This document shows, one piece after another, positions 8,168-15,739 of a stretch of 64,000 nt of DNA (position 1 is the first letter of the stretch; each line of letters opens with the position of its first letter). A model generated the notes under the pieces. That model was not told the DNA's origin. It did not search any database and saw nothing but the letters and a program-made list of their open reading frames with translations. The DNA comes from Armatimonadota bacterium (GTDB lineage: Bacteria > Armatimonadota > Fimbriimonadia > Fimbriimonadales > Fimbriimonadaceae). The stretch spans positions 1 through 64,000 of the forward strand of contig JAEURN010000009.1 in the NCBI GenBank assembly GCA_016789105.1. Direction: 5' to 3'. The translations under genes were made by a program, and so were the position numbers.

Positions 8168-8947
8168 GTGGACAAGCGGTATTTCAGCGAGCAAGAGGCG
8201 GCAGATTTGGTGGTCAAAGCTGCCAAATTGCAGGAAAAGGCGGGAGGCGACAAATACACGCCTGGGATCAGCTATTCCGAGTTGGAAAAAATGGCTGCCG
8301 AAGCGGGCATCGACCCCACGTTTTTGGAGCAGGCGTTCAAAGGCGAGCCCACGGGTGAAGAGGAAGCCAAGTCGTTTTTGGGGATTCCCTTGTGGACTGA
8401 ATTCGAACGGGTTGTGGAAGTCGAACTTCCGCCAGAAAACTTCGATGTCGTCAGCGAGTTATTGCCACCCAGGATGGGCGGCCATGGGCCGCGTGGCACG
8501 CGGATGTTGAATGTGGGCCAACAAGTGGGGCGAAGCCTTCAAATGCCGATCATGAAGGGCCCGGCCTATGGCACGATGCGCATGACCAGCCGCAACGGGA
8601 GGACCCGCATCACCACCCGGCAAACAATGTTCTTGCCATTCATGGCGGGACTCTATCCAGGCTTGATCGGCGCGTTCGTCTCGACGATGATGCTGTTGCC
8701 GGGCGAAACGCGGGGCCCCGGCAACCCGTTGGTGAACATCCCCATCGCGATCGCCCTGCTGGTCGCGGGCCTGATCGCTTACTTTGCGTTGGCCAAATCC
8801 GGCCAACGGAAGATGCGCGAACTCACGGACGAAATCGCCCACCGGGTGCAGGAGGAAGGGGAATCGTTGCGGGCCAATTTAGAACGCCCAACGGCGGCAA
8901 AGGCAGAATCGACCGAACAAACCGTCGACGGGCACCAAGGGCTCTGA
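8168..8947 (+). CDS. membrane protein, third of three tandem paralogues
   Basis: 259 aa from GTG 8168, chosen because DKRYFSEQEAADLVVKAAKLQE aligns closely with the start of the 6601 gene. The N-terminal module includes ELEKMAAEAGIDPTFLEQAF. The middle has FLGIPLWTEFERVV and SRNGRTRI, followed by two hydrophobic segments (about residues 155-180 and 190-215) and an amphipathic charged tail. A TATGAT hexamer at 8151-8156 could be its own -10 box. It is closer to the first paralogue than to the second. No catalytic motif seen; function unknown. Confidence 0.7.
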   Translation: MDKRYFSEQEAADLVVKAAKLQEKAGGDKYTPGISYSELEKMAAEAGIDPTFLEQAFKGEPTGEEEAKSFLGIPLWTEFERVVEVELPPENFDVVSELLPPRMGGHGPRGTRMLNVGQQVGRSLQMPIMKGPAYGTMRMTSRNGRTRITTRQTMFLPFMAGLYPGLIGAFVSTMMLLPGETRGPGNPLVNIPIAIALLVAGLIAYFALAKSGQRKMRELTDEIAHRVQEEGESLRANLERPTAAKAESTEQTVDGHQGL

Positions 8948-9003
8948 GGATCGCTACGACGGGACGTGTCGGTTTCCGGGTGGGGTAACGTGGCTTCTCC
9001 CCA

Positions 9004-9858
9004 ATGGACTCCGCGCCAAAAACGATAGCCCACCCCGTATTTGGGAGGTGCCTTTGCCTTTCCAACGGCGATGCCGAGGTTTTGGCGACCCTTGATTTCG
9101 GTCCCCGGATCATCTCCTACCGTCTGCAGGAGGGCGAGAACGTGCTTGGGGAATTCCCCAACCGCCATATTGAGACCGGGATTGGCACATTCCGGATTTG
9201 GGGCGGTCACCGGTTATGGGTGGCCCCTGAGAATTGGCCCGTGACTTACGCGGCCGACGACGGGCCAGTCGAGTTGGTGCTTGAAGGGCGGAACGCCTCG
9301 CTCCGCTCTCCGGTCGAACCCCTTTCGGGGTTGCAGAAAACGGTCAAGGTAAGTCTGTCGGAAAGAGGTTCGAGAGTTGATATCGACCATGGGGTGCGCA
9401 ACTGTGGTGCCGAACCGGTCCATTTAGCGCCTTGGGCACTGACCATCATGCGTCCCGGAGGCGTTGTCGTGATCCCAAACGAACCGTTTGCCCCCCATGC
9501 CCCCGACCGCTTGTTGCCGGTGCGAACCATGGCCCTTTGGTCATACACCCAGTTGAACGACCCTCGGTTTTCTTGGGGTAGCGACTCGTTGCGGATCGCC
9601 GTCGATGAAATCCATGCTTCACCGCAAAAGGTCGGGATCCTTAATCGGACGGGAGTTTGTCGGTATGAACTGCCCGACGTGGCCTTTGTGAAGAAGCACG
9701 GCTTTGAACCCGAGGCGTCCTATCCGGATTTTGGGGTCAACTCCGAAATCTATTCGGAAGGATCATTTGTGGAAATTGAAACGCTCGGCCCCCTATCGAC
9801 GGTGGTACCGGGGGAAACGGCCTGGCACCATGAGTCATGGATGTTAGAAAAGCCCTAA
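9004..9858 (+). CDS. DUF4380-like / aldose-mutarotase-fold protein
   Basis: 284 aa, cytoplasmic (no signal). The sequence is beta-rich. LDFGPRIISYRL (about residues 30-41) is followed by RIWGGHRLWVAPENWP, a pattern I associate with DUF4380 proteins, which have a galactose-mutarotase-like supersandwich fold. WALTIMRPGG and PGETAWHHESW follow near the end. These proteins are thought to bind carbohydrates, but the reaction is unknown. TAACGT preceded by GG lies 12 nt upstream of the ATG. The last 4 bp overlap the convergent zinc-ribbon gene. Family assignment is moderately sure; function is open. Confidence 0.7.
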   Translation: MDSAPKTIAHPVFGRCLCLSNGDAEVLATLDFGPRIISYRLQEGENVLGEFPNRHIETGIGTFRIWGGHRLWVAPENWPVTYAADDGPVELVLEGRNASLRSPVEPLSGLQKTVKVSLSERGSRVDIDHGVRNCGAEPVHLAPWALTIMRPGGVVVIPNEPFAPHAPDRLLPVRTMALWSYTQLNDPRFSWGSDSLRIAVDEIHASPQKVGILNRTGVCRYELPDVAFVKKHGFEPEASYPDFGVNSEIYSEGSFVEIETLGPLSTVVPGETAWHHESWMLEKP

Positions 9859-10184
9859 CCCAAGTCCAGCGTTTTTTTCTTTTTCTGGTTTGCAGCCTTG
9901 ATTTGTTCGGGAGTGCCTTGGATGACGTCAACGCCTTGGCCGGCGATTTTCTCCCAGGTGCCTTCCCCCGCCTTGCGATAGGTGGTCAGGCCGCGTTTGG
10001 CGGCGTTGTCTGCGCTGGTATCGGTTGCGGTTTTGACCTGCACCTGGCTGACGACTTTTCGGACATTGAGCCCACAGGTCGGGCAATGTTTGAGTTCTGG
10101 TTCATCCAGCGATTGGATGACGGCAAATCGGCCTGGGCAGATTTCGCAGTCGCCATCCGATTTTTCGTACTCGTAGGTGGGCAT
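9855..10184 (-). CDS. FmdB-family zinc-ribbon protein
   Basis: 109 aa. It opens with MPTYEYEK, the classic start of FmdB/CxxC_CxxC_SSSS regulators. It carries DCEICPG near residues 12-16 and HCPTCG near 33-37, giving two CxxC-type pairs for one zinc. The canonical first pair is usually CxxCG, and here it is CEIC. The C-terminal half (about residues 60-109) is an Ala/Lys-rich tail ending in QKKKKTLDLG. Family members are small, poorly characterised, putative regulators. The longer upstream reading frame is rejected because this start is diagnostic. The gene converges with the DUF4380-like gene with a 4-bp overlap. Confidence 0.8.
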   Translation of the reverse strand: MPTYEYEKSDGDCEICPGRFAVIQSLDEPELKHCPTCGLNVRKVVSQVQVKTATDTSADNAAKRGLTTYRKAGEGTWEKIAGQGVDVIQGTPEQIKAANQKKKKTLDLG

Positions 10185-10199
10185 TTTTGGAACTGGGTG

Positions 10200-10205
10200 T
10201 AGGAT
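10200..10205 (+). promoter_or_regulatory. -10 element TAGGAT before udgB
   Basis: TAGGAT preceded by GGGTG (a TG-type extended -10) ends 6 nt before ATG 10212. No Shine-Dalgarno is present, so a leaderless transcript is predicted. Confidence 0.45.
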
Positions 10206-10211
10206 CGGGCC

Positions 10212-10880
10212 ATGGATTTTGACGCAGTGAACCGGGGGATCGTTGCATGCGGGAAGTGCCCCCGCCTGCGGGATTGGTGCCGATCCGTTGCGCTGGCAAA
10301 GCGCCGAGGCTTTGCCGATTGGGAATATTGGGGCCGCCCCGTGCCCAACTTTGGGGATCCCGCCGCGCGTGGGTTGATTATCGGGCTCGCCCCTGCGGCG
10401 CACGGGGCCAACCGGACCGGGCGGATGTTCACCGGAGACCGGAGTGGCGACTGGCTCTACCGGGCGTTGCACCGGGCGGGATTGGCCAATCAGCCAACGG
10501 CGGAATCGGCGGATGATGGGTTGGCCTTGAGCCGGTGCCTCATCACCGCGACCTGCCACTGTGCCCCGCCGGACAACAAACCCACGCACGAAGAGATCGC
10601 CAACTGTCGGGTTTGGCTGGAATCAACCTGGGCGTTACAGGAATGGCACGCTGTTTTGTGCCTGGGCGGCATTGCCTGGTCCCAGGTTTTCAAGATGCTC
10701 GGCGCACGGGCGCCCAAGTTCGGGCATGGGGTTGAGGCATCGGTCGAGGTGGCACCCGGGCGATCCATCTTGATTCTCGGAAGCTACCACCCCAGCCAGC
10801 AGAACACGTTCACGGGGCGGCTCACCGAGCCGATGCTGGATGACGTTGTCAGTCGGTTTGCCAAAGTCATCCAGGCATGA
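10212..10880 (+). CDS. udgB: uracil-DNA glycosylase family 5 (UdgB)
   Basis: 222 aa DNA-repair enzyme. It removes uracil and other deaminated bases from DNA and starts base-excision repair. Family 5 hallmarks are visible: [12 protein letters not shown] (two Fe-S cysteines, about residues 13-16), [13 protein letters not shown], then [20 protein letters not shown] (active-site loop, where family 1 has a catalytic Asp and this family has Ala), the [11 protein letters not shown] segment with further cluster Cys, and [15 protein letters not shown] (DNA-binding His loop). Length matches the family. The first gene of a run of nucleic-acid housekeeping genes (rsmE, rph, rdgB), each separately spaced. 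Confidence 0.93.
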   Translation: MDFDAVNRGIVACGKCPRLRDWCRSVALAKRRGFADWEYWGRPVPNFGDPAARGLIIGLAPAAHGANRTGRMFTGDRSGDWLYRALHRAGLANQPTAESADDGLALSRCLITATCHCAPPDNKPTHEEIANCRVWLESTWALQEWHAVLCLGGIAWSQVFKMLGARAPKFGHGVEASVEVAPGRSILILGSYHPSQQNTFTGRLTEPMLDDVVSRFAKVIQA

Positions 10881-10923
10881 GTTGCCGGTTCCGTCCCGGC
10901 TTGCGGGGTAAACCTGAGGGCAG

Positions 10924-11622
10924 ATGTCCCGCCTGAGAGCCTTGCCGCGTGCCTTCGTCGAGATCCCTGGGCTAGACCCAAGCCAGCCCATCTTGATCCC
11001 TGAATTGGAGATGAAGAAGTTCCGGAGCGTTTTGCGGCTCGGTTCGGGCGACCAAGTTTTGCTGTTGCCCGGGGACGGTTCGGCCATCCGTTGCCGGCTC
11101 GACGGGAAATCGGCAATTCCGCTTGAAACCGTCCATCCGTCCACTGAGAGCCCGCTCAAGATCACATTGGCCCTTGGGCTGCCAAAGCCCGACGCGCTCG
11201 AGGATTCGGTCAGGATGGCCTCTGAGCTTGGCGTTGCCAAGTTCTGCCTGTTCCCCGCGCGTCGCAGCGTGGTCAAGTGGGAGGCATCCAAATTTGAGAA
11301 AAAGCTGGAGCGGCTTCGGGCGATCTCGCGGGAGGCGTGCGAAGTCGCCTACCGGATGCGGCTCCCCGAATTTGAAACCTGCACCGGTCTCGGCGATGTC
11401 TTGGCCCGGTATCCCGGATCGGTAGTGCTCAGCGAGTCCGAGACAGCCCAAGCGGGATTCCCAGAATTGGCAGGCGAGGCCGTCCTGGTGGTCGGCCCCG
11501 AAGGGGGGTGGGACCCGCAGGAATCAGAGATGATCAAGAACCCGGTCACTTTGGGGCCAAGGGTTTTGCGGGTCGGCACCGCGGTTGCCGCAGCCTGCAC
11601 CTTGGCCCTCTCGGGCCGGTAG
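10924..11622 (+). CDS. rsmE: 16S rRNA (uracil-1498-N3)-methyltransferase
   Basis: 232 aa SPOUT-class methyltransferase. It uses S-adenosylmethionine to methylate U1498 of 16S rRNA. Visible are an N-terminal PUA-like domain (about residues 1-75), the conserved LALGLPKPDALEDSVRMASELGV stretch (split here over the domain boundary), and the C-terminal SAM knot motif LVVGPEGGWDPQE with LGPRVLRVGTAVAAAC. Slightly shorter than Escherichia coli RsmE. Its TAG stop forms part of the -10-like TAGACT in front of rph. In many genomes this gene is next to prmA; here prmA is nearby on the other strand. Confidence 0.92.
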   Translation: MSRLRALPRAFVEIPGLDPSQPILIPELEMKKFRSVLRLGSGDQVLLLPGDGSAIRCRLDGKSAIPLETVHPSTESPLKITLALGLPKPDALEDSVRMASELGVAKFCLFPARRSVVKWEASKFEKKLERLRAISREACEVAYRMRLPEFETCTGLGDVLARYPGSVVLSESETAQAGFPELAGEAVLVVGPEGGWDPQESEMIKNPVTLGPRVLRVGTAVAAACTLALSGR

Positions 11623-11625
11623 ACT
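11618..11625 (+). promoter_or_regulatory. extended -10 element GGTAGACT before rph
   Basis: TAGACT at 11620-11625 with GG in front, 9 nt before ATG 11635. It overlaps the stop codon of rsmE. No Shine-Dalgarno lies between, so this is a candidate internal promoter giving a leaderless or very short-leader rph message. Confidence 0.4.
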
Positions 11626-11634
11626 TTAGAGCCT

Positions 11635-12351
11635 ATGCGCAGCGATGGCCGGGCCAACGACCAGTTGAGGGACGTGGTCCTTGAAGCAGGATTTTCAAAA
11701 TATGCCGAAGGCTCTTGCCTCATCAAGATGGGCGACACCCACATGCATGTGACCGCAACGGTCGAAGAGAACATCCCTCGCTGGCTCAAAGGCACGGGCA
11801 GCGGGTGGGTTACGGCCGAATATTCGATGCTCCCCCGGTCTGGCCGGGATCGCAACCAGCGCGATGCCATGAGGGGTGGCCCCAATGGCCGGACTATGGA
11901 GATTCAGCGTCTCATCGGCCGGGCGTTGCGAACCGTGGTGGACCTTGAACGCATGGGCGAGCGCACCATCACCATCGATTGCGATGCTTTGTTGGCCGAC
12001 GGGGGAACCCGGACGGCTAGCATCACGGCTGCCTATGTCGCTTGCCACCAAGCCGTCACGTGGATGTTGGAACGGAAGATGATCAAGCGGCATCTGATGA
12101 AAGAACCCATGGCTGCGGTATCGGTCGGCGTTGTCCGGGGTGTCGAGATGCTCGACCTGTGCTACGAGGAAGATTCGACCGCCCAAACCGACATGAATAT
12201 TGTGATGACGAAGTCGGGCAAATTCATCGAAATCCAGGGGACGGCCGAAGCCGAACCGTTCGGTGCTGATGCTTTGGGCCGGATGCTCGCCCTAGGCAAG
12301 AAGGGAGTCACCGAACTCATCGCTCTGCAAGAGGCCGCGCTGGGACTTTGA
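11635..12351 (+). CDS. rph: ribonuclease PH
   Basis: 238 aa phosphorolytic exoribonuclease that trims tRNA 3' ends with inorganic phosphate. Diagnostic stretches are RSDGRANDQLRDV at the N-terminus, SGWVTAEYSMLPRS, IQRLIGRALRTVVD, the phosphate-binding DGGTRTASITAAYVA and the C-terminal FIEIQGTAEAEPF. The family works as a hexameric ring. Length is normal. It is followed by the nucleotide-sanitising rdgB gene after an 83-bp spacer, an order found in many bacteria (rph-rdgB). Confidence 0.97.
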   Translation: MRSDGRANDQLRDVVLEAGFSKYAEGSCLIKMGDTHMHVTATVEENIPRWLKGTGSGWVTAEYSMLPRSGRDRNQRDAMRGGPNGRTMEIQRLIGRALRTVVDLERMGERTITIDCDALLADGGTRTASITAAYVACHQAVTWMLERKMIKRHLMKEPMAAVSVGVVRGVEMLDLCYEEDSTAQTDMNIVMTKSGKFIEIQGTAEAEPFGADALGRMLALGKKGVTELIALQEAALGL

Positions 12352-12372
12352 ATGGACTCAATTTCTAGCCGG

Positions 12373-12390
12373 GTTGCCGGTTGCGGCAAC
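12373..12390. other. small inverted repeat in the rph-rdgB spacer
   Basis: Perfect 6-bp stem GTTGCC/GGCAAC around a GGTTGC loop in the 83-bp gap between rph and rdgB. There is no T-run after it, so it is not a convincing intrinsic terminator. It may act on message processing or stability. Confidence 0.3.
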
Positions 12391-12434
12391 AGTGGCAGCG
12401 GCCTTTGGAGGCAACTGGGGAACGGCAACACTCA

Positions 12435-13040
12435 ATGAACTTGCAGACCCTTGTAATAGCCACCCACAACCCCAAAAAGGCGGGTGAGATGATGGCCATC
12501 CTTTCGGCCCGCTTTCCGGCATTGGTTTTCAAGACCCTAGCCGACTATCCCGGTTCGCCAGAACCCGAAGAAACGGGGGAGACCTATGCAGAGAATGCGG
12601 CGATCAAGGCCGAATCTGCGGTTGTGCAGACCGGGGAATGGTGCCTGGCCGACGACGCGGGACTGGAGATCGACGCGTTACCGGGCGAGCTCGGGGTGTG
12701 GAGCAAGCGGTTTGCCGGTGAAGAAACCCCTTTCCCAGACAAGATGGCGATCATTATGGAGCGGATGCAAGGCGTCCCGGAATCGCAACGGGGGGCAAGG
12801 TTCCGGTGCCATATCGCCCTTGCTCGGCTCGGGATGCCAACCCTGGATTTTTCAGCTGTTTGCGAGGGGCGGATTGCATTTGAACCCAGCGGGAACGGGG
12901 GGTTTGGCTACGACCCAATCTTCTTTCTTCCGGAACTCGGATGCACGATGGCCGAGTTGACGGCTGACCAGAAGCATTCCGTTTCCCACCGGGGGAAGGT
13001 CTTGAGGGAATTCGGCGACTGGCTTGCGGGGCAAATTTGA
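12435..13040 (+). CDS. rdgB: XTP/dITP diphosphatase (RdgB/HAM1)
   Basis: 201 aa. Hydrolyses non-canonical purine nucleoside triphosphates (dITP, XTP) to monophosphates so they are not built into DNA. Start ATG 12435 gives MNLQTLVIATHNPKKAGEM, the usual substrate-binding start (T-x-N-x-x-K). Further marks are ETGETYAENAAIKAESA, the catalytic LADDAGLEIDALPGELGVWSKRF region, GNGGFGYDPIFF and HSVSHRGKVLREF. The in-frame upstream TTG is not favoured because the family begins at this Met. It converges with prmA with a 10-bp gap. Confidence 0.95.
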   Translation: MNLQTLVIATHNPKKAGEMMAILSARFPALVFKTLADYPGSPEPEETGETYAENAAIKAESAVVQTGEWCLADDAGLEIDALPGELGVWSKRFAGEETPFPDKMAIIMERMQGVPESQRGARFRCHIALARLGMPTLDFSAVCEGRIAFEPSGNGGFGYDPIFFLPELGCTMAELTADQKHSVSHRGKVLREFGDWLAGQI

Positions 13041-13050
13041 CCCTGAGAGT

Positions 13051-13902
13051 TTAGGCGGAGGGGCGCGCAAACGTTGCCGCAATCCAACCGTCTTCCGTGA
13101 ACTGTTCCGCCAGCACGAATCCGCACCGTTCGGCCTTGTCCAAAACGTCTGGCCAATTCTTATCGATGACTCCGCTGATAACCCAATGCCCCCCGGGGCG
13201 CACACGGCGCGCCGCTTCGTGGGCGAGGCCGATGAGGGCCGCCGAGATGATGTTGCTCAGGACGATGTCGTAAGTTTCATTGGTGGGAAGGGGGGCAAAT
13301 CCTTCGCCTTGGAAGACTTGCCCTTCCACCCCGTTCCTCATAAGGTTTTCGCGCGCGCTTTCGCAGGCAACGGCTTCGGTGTCCACGGCAACGAGCGAGG
13401 CGGCGCCGAGCAGCCCGGCCCCGATGGAGAGAATGCCGCTACCGCAGCCGATGTCGGCGACATCTTTGCCCGTCGCGCCGACTTTCTCAATGAGTTGCAG
13501 GCAACCCCTTGTCGTCGGGTGGTCGCCGGTTCCAAAGGCCTGTCCCGGGTCGAGCGTGATCACGAGGTCGCCGGGCTCCGCCTTGAAATGTTCCGTCCAA
13601 CTGGGGACGACCATGAACCGTTCCCCAACCCTACGGGGGATAAAGAATTGCTTCCAGGCTTCCGCCCAATCCACTTCGTCGACCTTGCTGGTCGTAACGC
13701 TGCTAGCCCCAGCCTTGAGGAGCAGGGATTCCAACTCGGCGATGGATTCTTCAGAACCTGGTGGGACGAATCCGGAAATGGTCGGGGGCTCGTCGGTTTG
13801 TACGGTGCCGTTGACCCCGGCTTCTTCAAAAATCTCATCCCATGTGGACCAGTCGAGCGGGATGGCTTTCAAATGGGCCTTGACTTCGATCCATTCCGAC
13901 AT
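13051..13902 (-). CDS. prmA: ribosomal protein L11 methyltransferase
   Basis: 283 aa class I SAM methyltransferase. It trimethylates ribosomal protein L11 at several sites. An N-terminal L11-binding domain (about residues 1-100, WIEVKAHL onward) is followed by the catalytic domain with LDPGQAFGTGDHPTTRGCL, the SAM motif VADIGCGSGILSIGA, VAVDTEAVACESARENL, and the LSNII catalytic loop (NI/L-A type). It lies only 2 bp downstream of dnaJ on the minus strand, so rpoZ-dnaJ-prmA probably form one operon. The long plus-strand reading frame on top of it is a codon-bias shadow. Confidence 0.95.
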   Translation of the reverse strand: MSEWIEVKAHLKAIPLDWSTWDEIFEEAGVNGTVQTDEPPTISGFVPPGSEESIAELESLLLKAGASSVTTSKVDEVDWAEAWKQFFIPRRVGERFMVVPSWTEHFKAEPGDLVITLDPGQAFGTGDHPTTRGCLQLIEKVGATGKDVADIGCGSGILSIGAGLLGAASLVAVDTEAVACESARENLMRNGVEGQVFQGEGFAPLPTNETYDIVLSNIISAALIGLAHEAARRVRPGGHWVISGVIDKNWPDVLDKAERCGFVLAEQFTEDGWIAATFARPSA

Positions 13903-13904
13903 CG

Positions 13905-15032
13905 TTAGCGCCTTTTAAAGATCTTCTCGAAGATGTTGGCTGGTTTGCCTGGCCCGCCGGGGATGGGTTCGCCACGGAGTTCGGCATACTCCTTCAAAAG
14001 CTTGGATTCGGCTTCGGAAGTCCGTTTGGGAACCGTGATTTTGGCTTCGACGTAAAGGTCTCCCCGGTTTCCTCCCCCAAGGCGGGGAAGGCCCTCTTGC
14101 TTGATCCGGAACGTGTCGCCCGGTTGGGTTCCGGGTTCGATCGAGAGTTCCAACGGCCCGGTCAAGCCGTCGATTTCGATCGAGTCACCGATGGCAGCCT
14201 GGGCAAAGCTGATTTCGGCGACGGTGGCCAAGTCGCGTCCTTCCCGGATGAACCGTTTGTCTTCAAGGACATGGACGACGACGTAGAGGTCGCCGCGCTG
14301 CCCGCCCCGGGCCCCGTCTCCGCCTTTACCGGCAACCCTCAAGGTTTGGCCCCCTTCGATTCCGGCGGGGACGTTGACGAACAGTTCTTCTTGCTTGGGG
14401 GTCACGCCCTCGCCGCGGCATTCCGGGCAAGGATTTTCGATTTTGATGCCTTCACCCCGGCATGTCGGGCACGGCATTTGAGTCCGGATGCTGCCGATGA
14501 CGGTCTGACGGGTTTGGGTGACGGCCCCCATGCCGTTGCAGGTGGGGCAAGCTTTGGGCGGGGCTTTGTCCGCCGTGCCCGTTCCGTCACACGTCCCGCA
14601 AGTTGCCGAACGGCGGTAGGAAACTTTTTTCTCGATCCCGGCCAAGACTTCCACGAGGGAGACGCTGGTTTCGGTGCGGATGTCGTCACCTTCCCGTAGG
14701 CCCCCACGGGCGCGGGGGGCTCCGCCAGCCCCGCCGAAAAACGCTTCGAAAAGGTCGCCGAATCCGGCCCCTCCCGTGAAAAAGTCGGCTCCGGGGGGCA
14801 TGCCCCCGCCGTCGTCAACCCTGCCGAACCGGTCGAACTGCGCCCGCTTGTCGGGATCGCTGAGGATGGCGTATGCCGTGCTGAGTTCCTTGAATTTGGC
14901 TTCGGCCTCAGGGTTGTCCGGGTTGACGTCGGGGTGGTACTGCCGCGCGAGTTTGCGGTAGGCAGATTTGATCTGGTCCGGGCTCGCGTCTCGCGAAACC
15001 CCTAAGACGGCGTAGGGGTCTTGGTCTGGCAT
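13905..15032 (-). CDS. dnaJ: molecular chaperone DnaJ (Hsp40)
   Basis: 375 aa. Stimulates the ATPase of DnaK and delivers unfolded substrates. The J domain (residues about 5-70) has the essential HPD in [10 protein letters not shown] Gly/Phe-rich linker spans about 75-115. Four zinc-finger repeats follow ([32 protein letters not shown]), then the beta-sandwich C-terminal domains. ATG 15032 is chosen over an in-frame TTG six bases earlier. It starts 6 bp after rpoZ ends, and no separate Shine-Dalgarno is obvious, so it is probably translated by coupling. dnaK and grpE are not in this window. Confidence 0.96.
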   Translation of the reverse strand: MPDQDPYAVLGVSRDASPDQIKSAYRKLARQYHPDVNPDNPEAEAKFKELSTAYAILSDPDKRAQFDRFGRVDDGGGMPPGADFFTGGAGFGDLFEAFFGGAGGAPRARGGLREGDDIRTETSVSLVEVLAGIEKKVSYRRSATCGTCDGTGTADKAPPKACPTCNGMGAVTQTRQTVIGSIRTQMPCPTCRGEGIKIENPCPECRGEGVTPKQEELFVNVPAGIEGGQTLRVAGKGGDGARGGQRGDLYVVVHVLEDKRFIREGRDLATVAEISFAQAAIGDSIEIDGLTGPLELSIEPGTQPGDTFRIKQEGLPRLGGGNRGDLYVEAKITVPKRTSEAESKLLKEYAELRGEPIPGGPGKPANIFEKIFKRR

Positions 15033-15038
15033 GGGCAA

Positions 15039-15602
15039 TCAGTCGTTTTCGTCGTCTTCTGCGCCGGCTTCTTCTTCGCTGGCCAAATCGTCGAGCGACA
15101 TTTCCGGCCCGTCGTCTTCGGCAACGGCGACATCTTCTTCATCGTCGGCCGCGGCAACTGCCCCGGTGTCGTCGTCTTCGAGCAAAGCGGCGACCGTCTC
15201 GTCGGCATCGCCTTCAAGGGTGAGGTCTTCTTCGTCGTCGTCATCCCCAAATCCGAGGTCATCCAGGCCGAGGAGGTCGAGGTCGTCGTCATCGGCGTCG
15301 TCATCATCGACTCCGGGGAGGAGGAGGCCCACATCATCCAAGCCGAGCTCGTCGAGAGCGCTGTAGTCTTCGTCGAGTTCGGCGGCTTGGGCGTCGCTGC
15401 CGAGGATCGGCTTGATTTTGCCTTTGGCGATTTCTTCCAAGGCAATGGAAAGCGGGTGGTTGGTGTCGATCCGGACGAGCGGGGGCGCGCCTTCTTTGAT
15501 TTGTTTTGCCCGTTTCGCGGCGAGGTTAGTGAGGACAAACTTACCGTATTCGACTTCGTTGAGGATATCCGGGGCAGGGAAGATCTTCTCGTTGGCGCTC
15601 AT
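15039..15602 (-). CDS. rpoZ: RNA polymerase omega subunit with long acidic C-terminal tail
   Basis: 187 aa. The first 75 residues are a recognisable omega subunit: YGKFVLTNLAAKRAKQIKEG (the conserved A-A-K-R-A-x-Q helix) and NHPLSIALEEIAKGKI. It wraps the beta-prime C-terminus and helps assemble RNA polymerase. Start ATG 15602 matches family N-termini; the longer frame upstream adds 21 unrelated residues. The last 112 residues are low-complexity, with 52 Asp or Glu and no Lys or Arg by my count. Omega is normally about 70-110 aa, so this tail is unusual. First gene of the rpoZ-dnaJ-prmA group; a TATCAT element lies 12 nt upstream. Confidence 0.88.
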   Translation of the reverse strand: MSANEKIFPAPDILNEVEYGKFVLTNLAAKRAKQIKEGAPPLVRIDTNHPLSIALEEIAKGKIKPILGSDAQAAELDEDYSALDELGLDDVGLLLPGVDDDDADDDDLDLLGLDDLGFGDDDDEEDLTLEGDADETVAALLEDDDTGAVAAADDEEDVAVAEDDGPEMSLDDLASEEEAGAEDDEND

Positions 15603-15614
15603 GGGGAACGCACT

Positions 15615-15622
15615 ATGATACC
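15615..15622 (-). promoter_or_regulatory. extended -10 element GGTATCAT before rpoZ
   Basis: Reads GGTATCAT on the minus strand, with 12 nt between the hexamer (15620-15615) and the rpoZ ATG at 15602. Transcription would start about 5 nt before the ATG, giving a very short leader. Confidence 0.4.
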
Positions 15623-15673
15623 AGTCGTGACGGCAAAGGAATTGCCCTGGGCCTATGCCGGGCATTTCGGCGG

Positions 15674-15691
15674 TTAAGAAGTGTTAACAAG
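15674..15691 (+). promoter_or_regulatory. tandem TTAA motif upstream of phoX (candidate Pho-type box)
   Basis: TTAAGAAGTGTTAACAAG: two TTAARA-like half-sites with 10-bp period, 38 bp upstream of the phoX -10 element. It matches 15 of 18 bases with 45362-45379 upstream of the prepilin gene. Tandem TTAACA-type repeats bind PhoP/PhoB-type regulators in Bacillus and cyanobacteria. That link is inference. Confidence 0.4.
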
Positions 15692-15727
15692 GGGCCCGGA
15701 CCCGTTCGCGCTCCCGTTTCCGCCGAT

Positions 15728-15733
15728 TAGAAT
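15728..15733 (+). promoter_or_regulatory. -10 element TAGAAT before phoX
   Basis: TAGAAT ends 6 nt before ATG 15740, with no Shine-Dalgarno. A leaderless message is predicted. Confidence 0.45.
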
Positions 15734-15739
15734 TCGTGC

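Noticed and set aside
10185-10589. N-terminal extension of the FmdB-type gene
   Set aside because: The extra 135 residues lie opposite udgB and are Arg/Pro-rich. MPTYEYE is the known family start.
13024-13908. Plus-strand frame of 294 codons opposite prmA
   Set aside because: PrmA motifs (SAM loop, LSNII) are intact on the minus strand.
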